From Chara braunii (Eukaryota; Streptophyta; Charophyceae; Charales; Characeae), in assembly GCA_003427395.1 (NCBI GenBank), contig BFEA01000774.1, positions 541,380-575,920 on the forward strand: a DNA stretch of 34,541 bases, read 5' to 3'. Positions 27,625-34,541 of the stretch are shown piece by piece. How positions within the stretch are numbered: the first letter of the stretch is position 1; every line of letters begins with the position of its first letter. Under the pieces are notes generated by a model. It was not told the DNA's origin and ran no database searches. It saw nothing but the letters and a program-made list of their open reading frames with translations. Position numbers and translations under genes: made by a program.

Positions 27625-29348
27625 CTATCCTCCTTGAGATTTGGGCTGGGTGACAGAATCCCAGTCCACTCTGTTGATTGCCGCTGGAGATTCATGGTCT
27701 CCTCTCCCGAGGAAGGCGGCCACTTGTCTTCGCAACGTTTTTTGTGCTTCTCTGCTCAGGGGCCATATCAGTGATTTGTACCACAGTGCAGCTAACACCA
27801 CGTTATTTATTACTAAGGTGCGTCCAAAAAGTGAAGTGTGCTTTCCTTTCCACGCTGCTATTTTCTGAAGAGCCGGTCCTGTGATCCATTCGTCATTACA
27901 GGTTGGGCGACCTTCCGCCGTCATTTGAACCCCTAAAACTCTGACCGGGGTGGCCTTGTCTAGCCAGTGGATTTTAGGGTCCTCCGGTGGCCTTCCTCCC
28001 TGCGAGTGTATCCACCATCCTTGAGTCTTGCTTCCCCAGGTTATGGCCATATCAGATACTTCGCAGAATTTATCCATGAGTTTGCGAATTTCCTCCAAAT
28101 TCTCTCTCGTGGCTGCTACCATTAATGTCAGGTCATCCGAGAAGAGAGAGCAAATCGGGAATGCTTCCTCGGGTATGGATGTAATCCGGATCTTTCTCAG
28201 GTCCTTGTGGTGCCTTATCTTTGCGGCCAAGACCTCCATTATCATTACGAAAAGAAAAGGCGCTAGGGGGTCTCCCTGTCTCACTGAGCGGGCCAGCCGA
28301 ATCTCCGGTGCGAGGGAGTCATTGATTTGGACCCTTGTAGTCGCATTCCTGTGCAGTATTGACACCCACTTCCTGAATGTTGGCCCAAAGTTCATCTTGA
28401 GGAGGCATCTGTCGAGGAAAAACCAATCCACATGGTCGTATGCCTTTTCAAAGTCTATGAAGATTATGGCCGCATTCTGTTTGTTTTGTTTGGTTAGTCT
28501 TAGGACTTCATTAATCAAGAGGATATTTTCTAGAATGTTTCTATTCTGGATGAAGCCCGTCTGAGCTGGGTGAATGATGTCCTCCATCACAGAGATCAAT
28601 CGGTTTGCTAGGCTCTTAGCCAGCATCTTATAAACTACTGTCAGGAGCGTTATTGGTCGGTAATTTCTGATGTTCATCTTGTCACCTTTTTTGTATAGAA
28701 GGGTTAGGACTCCTTGGCCAACCAGTTTTCCCATCTCCCCGGTTTCCCATACTTGGCGGTAGTACGACATGAGGTCCTCATCCAACGTGTTCCACATGGT
28801 CTCCCAGAATTCCTTCGGGAGACCGTCAATGCCGGGTATCTTCTCCTTTTCCATTTGCATTAGTGCTGTCCATATTTCTTCTCTGGTGAGGGGTCCGTCA
28901 AGCTTGTCTCTTTGTTGTTGAGATAGACAGTGTTGGAGTGGACCAAGAAAGTCCTCTACCGCTCTGGAGTGCTCTTCTCCCCCAGGATCTGCAATGTGGG
29001 AGGAGAACAGGTCTTTGAAGAAGTCCCTCGCAATCTTAACAGACTGTGGAGTGGTGAGACTCGTGGGGTCTTCTTGTGCCCAGGGGTTCATCAACGCTTC
29101 TACCGTCGTTCTTCTTGCTCTAATTTTGGCCATGCTGAAGAAAAGAGTGTCCATTGTCGCCTCCGTTCTATGCTTTGTCAGTTTCCCTCTGATTCGTGTG
29201 CCGTTCCATCTGTGTTTTGTGAAGTCAAGAAGTTTTTCTTTTAGATCTGATAATTGTATGGTCTGAATGTCTGTTAGGGTATGGTCTTCCAACTGTTGGA
29301 TTTGGTTTAGCAGTGTCATTTCTTGTCTATTTTTTTGTGACACTAGGA
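27625..29348 (-). pseudogene. LINE B reverse transcriptase, long intact frame
   Basis: About 570 codons are open. Motifs in order: LTREEIWTALMQMEKEKIPG, ETGEMGKLVGQGVLTLLYKK, MNIRNYRPITLL, NRNILENILLINEV, AAIIFIDFEKAYDHVDW (motif A, catalytic Asp present, near 28450), ARSVRQGDPLAPFLF (motif B), SLFSDDLTLMV (motif C, Asp pair present, Ser replaces the usual Ala, near 28135) and TWGSKTQGWW. This enzyme primes reverse transcription on nicked target DNA. The apparent ATG at 29361 lies in the target duplication and is not the native start. The endonuclease is missing and the frame breaks downstream, so it is not autonomous. Confidence 0.93.
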
Positions 29349-29361
29349 GATTAGTGTGCAA
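29349..29361 (+). repeat. Target-site duplication of LINE B, right copy (13 bp)
   Basis: GATTAGTGTGCAA, identical to 24703-24715. Confidence 0.93.
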
Positions 29362-29759
29362 TGTGCAGTGTCAGTCGCTATGACTTTGTCCCCTCTGTCT
29401 GGGTCATGGAATGCCTCGATCACGGTCCTCCTTGCGTGGACCGTCGCCATGCTGAAGAAATTATGTGTATCCATTGTGGCCTCCTAGGTAAACTTGGTAA
29501 TTTTTCCACGTATCCTAATACCTTGCCACCTGTGCTGAGCATATTAAAAAAGTTGGTCCTTCACTCTCTAAATGTGTGCAGTGAGATGCTATGATTCTAC
29601 CTGTTGTTCCAGGTCTAGCAATTCCTTGTGGATGGTGAATTCCTGTTGCTGCCTTAGGGCCGCTTTGGCCTTGGAGAGTTCTTTACACTTTCGGACCAGA
29701 AAAACCAGGCCATTGTTGAACCAGGTAGAGTATGAATCAAAGTGTTTTTTTTGTTGGCG

Positions 29760-30640
29760 CTAGAATTGCCACTCGTGCTGAATTATTTGTGGAAATTGTT
29801 GGTCCTTTAAAAACGAGGTGTTGGGCTTATAGAACCCAGACCCTTGATCTGACCTTTTCCTCATTGTTCGTATTGTCCCCCATGTATTATGGTCCATACC
29901 TGGGTGCAGACTGCGTGGGAGGATAGCCGCCCATCGTAGGGCGCCTTCTAGGTTGTTGGAGAGGAGTATAAGGTCAATTCGCGATTTGGACAGCCTAGTC
30001 AGATCGCTGTTCCTTACGCAGGTAAAGGTCCGGTCATTTGGGTGCAGGCGGTGAAAGGTGTCGAAAACCGCAAGGGTTTCGCACAGATCTGCGATCATTT
30101 GCTCATCTTCCTCTGCTGCACAAGTGGGGGTCCCTGCGGGTTCCATCTATCACGCCCCCTCTCGGGGGCGGCATTAAAGTCCCCCGCAATGACCAACGGG
30201 ATGCCCTCGGGTACATGCGTTCCTAGGTCCACCCAAAAAGCTCTTCTTTCTCCTCTGTGTTAGGAGAATAGATGCACAAGATGTAGAGAAGTTCGAGCTC
30301 CAGCATCCCCAACACTTATACTAACCGCCTTTCTTCCTCATCCACCACCCCATGGACCATCTGAAACCTGGAGTAATGCGGGATCCAGATTGCTACCCCT
30401 GTTGATCCTGGTCTAGGGGCATGGACCTTTACCGCCGAATGGGGCCAGACCATCTTGTGGGCTCTGTTATGTTTTGGTTTATCCTGCAGGTGAGTCTCCT
30501 GAACGCATATCACGTCTGGCCACCGCCTCCCCCCCACTTCTCTGAGTTGATCCCAGATGACCTGACATTTCTCCGGATTGCTGGTTTCAGGCCATTTACA
30601 TTGATGGAACGAAGGTCTAGGTCCGCCATTCTTATGCATT
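29760..30640 (-). pseudogene. LINE A apurinic/apyrimidinic-type endonuclease, frameshifted
   Basis: Minus-strand motifs in the order expected of APE-type LINE endonucleases: MADLDLRSINVNGLK (30629), DVICVQETHLQ (about 30500), PLVIAGDFNAAPERGRD (about 30180), SRIDLILLS (about 29980) and MDHNTW (about 29890). The catalytic Asn, Glu, GDFN, Asp and terminal DH(N) positions are all identifiable, but they fall in at least three frames. The domain is therefore broken. Confidence 0.85.
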
Positions 30641-30708
30641 GCTGCCGGGGAGGGTTTCTGCAGTACAGTATTTCCAGGTCAGTCATGTTTTGAGGGGAAA
30701 ATAATTCT

Positions 30709-31781
30709 TCACACTGGCAAGGGATGCCACTGTTTGACATTCCATCTGTCCAGGTTCAAAACCTTCTTTTGCAAGATTCTGCACACACATTTGCACATGT
30801 CGTCGCCGGACCAGCAGTCACCAGTGTTTACCTTTGCACACTGCAGGTCAAGCAATGCGTTGTGGCTGAACCAGCGCAGGTTGGCGGTTTTATTTGGTTC
30901 AAACAACGAGTACAGGTCATTCTTTGCCATTTGTTGGTCACAACTTTCGAATCTCATTGCCGCCCTTGCCCTGGGTGCGTAGTGTTTCGGGACGGAGGCT
31001 TCCATTTGTCTCGTGAAGACCTTGTCCCTTTCTTTTAAATCCTCGCTGTGCGAGGAAAATCCCATCCCTGTAGTGTCAGTCCTCCGTGTTCTCCCACCGG
31101 GGAGAGCCCAATCTCCCATTTCCCGTCTGTCTTCCTCATTGGGACCACTGACTCTCCAGCTGTTTTGGCGAGGGGCAGCTCAAAGCGGCCCCGTTCAATG
31201 AGCTGTCGTAGCTTGAGTCGTCTTGAGGTCATCCCCTCATCTGCTGCTTCTCCTCCGTCCCCTTGTTGAGCAGCCGGTGGGGGGGGAGTATACTGTTTGT
31301 GCTCCTAGCCCGGAGCTTCCGGACAGGGAGGATCTGGGGCGGGTGGAGGGCAAAAACGGCCTTGGGCGATAACCAGGATGCGCTGAAAGACTTCCGCCCA
31401 TGTTAGATGGGCTGGCGGGCCGTTCGTCAGTGCAGCTCTAAGCGTTGGGCTATTATTTAAAAGTGTGACCAATTCTACATAGGACGTATCCCAGTACTCC
31501 TCCCCTCCATTATGCTCTCCTTGTGGAGTCTCGGAACGTAGGTGTTTGATTATCCACTCCGTGATTGTGTGGACCTTCTGATCCAGGCCCACTGGCCCAA
31601 ACTGTAATTTCAAACTGTTTTTGTGCCTTAACCCATGAATAAATGGACTCCTCCAGAGTCCAGACCAAGAAAATTCTTCAAGGAAAGAGGGAGACGAAAC
31701 ACAGGGAACTTCGCCAATATGGAAGAGGCACATTGGGACTGATGCTACAGTTTGAATGTGTGGGCCCCTTAGGCAGGCCAA
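30709..31781 (-). pseudogene. LINE A ORF1-like region, frameshifted
   Basis: Minus-strand frames 31781-31305 and 31119-30709 are open and hydrophilic. The upstream one includes QFGPVGLDQKVHTITEWI and YVELVTLLNNSPTLRAALTN. The downstream one includes RWFSHNALLDLQCAKVNT and CKCVCRILQKKVLNLDRW. The position directly before the endonuclease fits ORF1, the RNA-binding protein of LINEs. I see no clear CCHC zinc knuckle. Assignment is by position only. Confidence 0.5.
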
Positions 31782-31877
31782 ATGGAGTGAGGGGCACTGA
31801 GGGCCAATATCACCTCCTCCAGGTCAGCACTTGGTGGTGGTGTTTTGCTATACAAAATGACCATGGCATCTCTTCTG

Positions 31878-31881
<4 letters not shown>

Positions 31882-31923
<42 letters not shown>
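31882..31923 (-). repeat. T42 homopolymer (poly(A) on the minus strand)
   Basis: An uninterrupted run of 42 T, with a second T run at about 32000-32014. Translated on the minus strand it gives poly-Lys. It probably marks the poly(A) tail of a small minus-strand retroposon inserted in the ORF1-like region, or an expanded A tract. Confidence 0.85.
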
Positions 31924-32050
31924 CCGCCCAGGTTGTTGTAGAAGCGGGACTCCGGGCACGCGAGGTTACTGTCGCAGGCGTTGGCTGTTTTGACACACTC
32001 TTTTTTTTTTTTTTCCATAAGACCACCTCCTTACCCATCCTCTCAGCCAT

Positions 32051-32305
32051 TCTCCTAGCGCACCCTATCCCTACTATCTTACCTCAGTGTTGAGTACTCA
32101 GGACTATGACCATGCTATTTCAGATGGGGACTTGGACCAGACAGTTGTTCTAGGCATTGGGGCTAGGGAAGGCGAAGCACGAAGCCTTGAAAACCCCACC
32201 CAGCCCCAGCTAAGGCACAGTCAGTCAGGTAAGCCACATTACCAGGACACATTGGTCGCCAGGCTCAAGTGATATTTCTACTTTACCTACCAACGCTCCC
32301 TTCTA
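32051..32305. other. Unassigned sequence at the LINE A 5' border
   Basis: Mixed sequence with no repeat match in the window. It may be LINE A 5' UTR or flanking DNA. Confidence 0.35.
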
Positions 32306-32309
32306 TTCC

Positions 32310-32370
32310 CGGGGAGCAGCGCGTGCTGGGAACCGGGCCCTGTGTCACTTAGAATTGGAATACATTGATG
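32310..32370 (-). mobile_element. Fragment of the LINE 3' tail family
   Basis: GGGGAGCAGCGCGTGCTGGGAACCGGGCCC then TGTGTCACTT and ATACATTGATG match the core at 20898-20955 and 25157-25205. A degenerate ATGATTAAAG repeat follows (32385-32415). Confidence 0.65.
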
Positions 32371-32478
32371 AAAGTTGATGATGATTCAGGATGATTAAAG
32401 ATGATTAAAGAAAACTATTATGAGCTGATGAACTACTGAAAAGATAATTAGAATTGCTGGTCAGGATGCTTCAGGACC

Positions 32479-32695
32479 TTTTTTTTTTTTTTTTTTTTTG
32501 TACAACATATCAGTGTCCTTGGTAGGAGAGGTGGTACGAGCACTCCCTCCTAGCAAGAGTCCTGGGTGCTCCGGTCTATTGGTGGGGAGCAGCACTTGCT
32601 GGAAAGCGGGTCCAGCGTCCCACTATATACATCAGAAGGCCCGCCAGCATTGATTGCCCTGTTTCTAGGCGATTGACTGCACAGGGTTAATGATG
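32479..32695 (-). mobile_element. LINE/SINE 3' tail copy with poly(A)
   Basis: On the minus strand the copy ends in poly(A) (plus-strand T21 at 32479-32499). The body contains GGTCTATTGGTGGGGAGCAGCACTTGCTGG, TCCAGCGTCCCA, GCCAGCATTGATTGCCCTG and GCGATTGACTGCACAGGGT, in the same order as the LINE A and B 3' ends. It has no coding part, so it is either a severely truncated LINE or a SINE sharing the LINE tail. Confidence 0.75.
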
Positions 32696-32742
32696 GATGT
32701 GTTGGACGGCAGCACACTTTGGGGCGTGGGACCGCCCTGCAC

Positions 32743-32990
32743 TTTTTTTTTTTTTTTTTTTTTTTTTTTGATTGCAATTTACAACACTTATACACAGGCT
32801 TCTTCCCATTAGGGCTGGAAGAGCCTCAGCCACTGCTCCCCTGGAGACAGCTTCCCTGCCTAACACGAATACAGCATTGTGACGGGGCATTGATTGCTTC
32901 CCCAGTGAGGAAGGATTAACCCCGTTTGTGTGCAGTATCAATCTCTGCCCTACGAAACTCCTCAATTATCCCTACTTCTATCTTCTACAC
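32743..32990 (-). mobile_element. Probable retroposon 3' end with poly(A)
   Basis: A T27 run (32743-32769) on the plus strand suggests the poly(A) tail of a minus-strand retroposon. The body to about 32990 (CTTCCCATTAGGGCTGG...) does not match the other tails in the window. The family is unknown and the extent is a guess. Confidence 0.35.
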
Positions 32991-33662
32991 GGTGAGGAGT
33001 AGGGGAGATATGAATACGGCAAAATACTTTATAACAGGGCGAGACGGTATAGTAGTTCATTTGTAATTACGTTAAGCTTCCCCTAAACAGCAGTAGGTAA
33101 CACAGACACAAACCCAAGGGGAGCCCTATGGTTGGAAAAAAAGTTCTAGTCTAAACGTAAAGATCATCAAACCAAGTCAAACCCTAGCCAATGACGACCA
33201 AGGATTGAATATGGCCCCATTAGATGGGGATGGACTGAGATCAAGTGCCGAGGAAGAATTCACCAAACTGGCGAGAACCACACAGATGAAAAAGAAGGGG
33301 GTAGGGAGGGAAAGAGAACAAACCAAGAAGTCATCCCTGCCTCCCAAACCCCCTCTCCGCAGCCTCTCATCTTCCTCCTGAATCCCACGGAAAAAACTCG
33401 TCATCCTTCCAACCCTCACTGCATCGCCATATCAGCATCATCACATGCATGACAAAATTTTCATGCGAGAGGGCGGGAAGAAACCGAGTTGCCTAACCTC
33501 CTGGTCTCCTTACTAATCTAGCCTTTCTCGCTCTAAGCCATAGGTCAAATTACCACAATGTTTTCCTCCCTCAGCATTCCCAAGTCTCCTATGAGCCGCC
33601 AAGCTCCTAATTAACAGGTTACAGGGCGATGCTGGCCAAAGTTGATCCGGCATCTGTTCAAC
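32991..33662. other. Intergenic, no gene recognised
   Basis: Mixed sequence. A minus-strand 80-codon frame (33419-33177) contains a hydrophobic stretch (PTPFFFICVVLASLV) but has no homology I recognise and no exon partners. Confidence 0.4.
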
Positions 33663-33730
33663 CTACCGTCTTAACGCGAATAGAACGCCCTGTCATTATC
33701 GCCGTATATGGTCTGCAAGTTGTACCAAGT
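33663..33730. mobile_element. Left-end fragment of the 111-bp MITE
   Basis: CTACCGTCTTAACGCGAATAG then AACGCCCTGTCATTAT follow the left end and core of the copies at 4641 and 4772. The right end (GAAGACGGTAG) is absent. Confidence 0.65.
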
Positions 33731-33761
33731 GGATGCACACTAATGACATCTCCACAAATCA

Positions 33762-33959
33762 TTGAATGGGGACGCTGGACCCGATTTCCAGCTGACACTC
33801 GTCATATCATTGTATTGGGACGCTGGACCCGATTTCCAACAGGTGCTGCTCCCCACCAATAGATGGAGCAGCCTTCAACGCTGGGCCCCACTTAGCGAGG
33901 CCGCTCTTATCACCTCGTTACGTGGGTTTCCCCACACACGAAGTTAAAAAAAAAAAAAA
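33762..33959 (+). mobile_element. LINE/SINE 3' tail copy in plus orientation with poly(A)
   Basis: It is the reverse complement of the tail core: GGACGCTGGACCCGATTTCC, then GTGCTGCTCCCCACCAATAG, ATGGAGC, GAGGCCGCTCTTATCACC, ending in A14 (33946-33959). The GGGACGCTGGACCCGATTTCC block is duplicated (about 33769 and 33819). It is the only copy of the family in this orientation. Confidence 0.75.
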
Positions 33960-34409
33960 CAACTCAGTTTGAAGCTCAGTTAATTCAATAAAAAACACAC
34001 AGAAATAGAGGATCTGATTTTCGTAGGGTCCTAAGCAGCTGACCATCTTGATGAGAAGTAGATTGAATGATTACCTCCTCCCTTCCTCCCACTCTGTCCT
34101 CTCCGCCCGTTCGTTGCCTCCAACGTAGCAGCCCCTTCTCTGATGAGGAGCATTCTTCTTTGGCCCCAACTAGGGACAGCCCTACTTAAGTTACAACCCT
34201 GTATTATCCTCAAGGCGTCCGGTTCCCCCACAAGTACGCCCTGATCCACCCACCGCCCTCATCTGCCACCGCTGGATGATTACCAACCCCAGTTTAACAT
34301 GTCCTACAGTCAACCATCACTCCTCACCAAGCATTCACCTCCCTCCTTGTGATGCTCATATAGAGTTTGGTTCTCCCCGCAATGCTACTTACCTGATCGC
34401 CTGTATTCA
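33960..34409. other. Unassigned sequence near the window end
   Basis: No repeat match or recognisable exon. On the minus strand CAG|GTAAGT at about 34393-34385 is a consensus splice donor, but the frames upstream of it all contain stops. Confidence 0.35.
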
Positions 34410-34529
34410 ATGAAACGTACTCCACGAAAAGGTCGGAAAAGCCGAGAAAACTTTCAAAGGAAGATCAAGAATGCTGGTGCTGCTGCTGCTGCTGCTGATG
34501 ATGATGATAATGATGGCACTTGGCACTAA
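34410..34529 (+). CDS. Possible small ORF, 39 aa, basic N-terminus and Ala/Asp run
   Basis: ATG at 34410, stop TAA at 34527. The product starts MKRTPRKGRKSRENFQRKIK, then has an Ala run from (GCT)6 (34479-34496) and an Asp run from (GAT)4 (34497-34508). The basic-then-acidic pattern is seen in some nuclear proteins, but the repeats alone could create it. No family is recognised, and it may be an exon whose rest lies beyond the window. Confidence 0.2.
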   Translation: MKRTPRKGRKSRENFQRKIKNAGAAAAAADDDDNDGTWH

Positions 34530-34541
34530 TTTGTACCCCCT

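Larger units (their letters stand above)
25001..29348 (-). mobile_element. LINE B, 5'-truncated non-LTR retrotransposon inserted in LINE A
   Basis: On the minus strand it runs from a truncated 5' end at 29348 through RT (about 29340-27625), a connecting region (27620-26640), a CCHC-type zinc segment (about 26500-26420), a stop at 25825 and a 3' UTR. It ends in a (TAAAA)n-like tail (25073-25001). A 13-bp target duplication flanks it (29349-29361 and 24703-24715). The endonuclease and ORF1 are absent, as in ordinary 5'-truncated LINE copies. RT motifs are intact, but several frameshifts downstream of RT show decay since insertion. Confidence 0.92.
29362..32050 (-). mobile_element. LINE A, 5' part (ORF1-like region, endonuclease, linker)
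   Basis: On the minus strand it reads from an ORF1-like region (about 32050-30709) through an endonuclease (30629 to about 29760) and a linker (29750-29362). It stops at the LINE B target site and continues at 24702. The linker around 29500-29390 (RIRGKITK, EATMDT, FFSMA, ARRT) is the LINE A counterpart of RIRGKLTK, EATMDT, FFSMA, ARRT in LINE B at 29240-29050. These are therefore two different elements. The 5' end is not precisely defined. Confidence 0.8.

Noticed and set aside
33177-33419. 80-codon minus-strand frame with a hydrophobic segment
   Set aside because: No homology, no splice partners and no promoter context. The hydrophobic stretch alone is not enough.

Overview
This looks like nuclear DNA from a green plant or a streptophyte (charophyte-like) alga. 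The one conserved gene encodes ribosomal protein eL33, whose protein is plant-like, and it is cut by long introns. There is also a piece of mitochondrial nad4, an organelle-type tRNA-Glu, a plant-style LTR retrotransposon primed by tRNA-Asp, and a very high load of LINEs, MITEs and tandem repeats. About 5.5 kb for a 113-residue ribosomal protein, and almost no other genes in 34.5 kb, suggest a large, transposon-rich genome. A Chara-like alga would fit, but that is inference. Nothing here looks bacterial or viral, and I see no CRISPR array or operon.

Layout. Positions 1-1208 hold the 5' end of an LTR retrotransposon on the minus strand (leader, primer-binding site and a 443-bp LTR with a long foldback in its U3 part). 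Positions 1209-3807 are mostly anonymous and end in the GC-rich region upstream of eL33. Positions 3808-9306 are the eL33 gene on the plus strand: four coding exons (29, 36, 235 and 42 nt) and three introns (557, 1993 and 2607 bp). The introns carry a telo-box, a 111-bp MITE family and several tandem duplications. Positions 9307-14500 are intergenic, with minisatellites, two tRNA-derived SINE-like copies and a strong hairpin. Positions 14590-17400 hold organelle and retroelement debris: a decayed tRNA-Glu, a Ty3/gypsy RT fragment, one unidentified coding-looking exon and a nad4 fragment. Positions 17400-20150 hold microsatellites and no recognised gene. Positions 20153-20354 are a TTAA-flanked MITE.

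Positions 20785 to about 32050 form a nested transposon complex on the minus strand. An old LINE (A) is split by a younger 5'-truncated LINE (B, 25001-29348) with a perfect 13-bp target-site duplication. A 277-bp hAT-like MITE (24716-24992) then landed at the LINE B tail, duplicating 8 bp of that same target site. LINE A is also broken by a GC-rich insertion containing an 809-base assembly gap (23172-23980). From 32300 to the end, LINE/SINE 3' tails with poly(A) tracts, a MITE fragment and short unassigned sequence are seen.

The only gene likely to be functional is eL33, a 60S ribosomal subunit protein. Everything else recognisable is mobile-element or organelle-derived and mostly broken. I found no convincing new molecular system. 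The most informative features are the three-level insertion record, the MITE that amplified in tandem with its flank, and the dispersed LINE 3' tail family.
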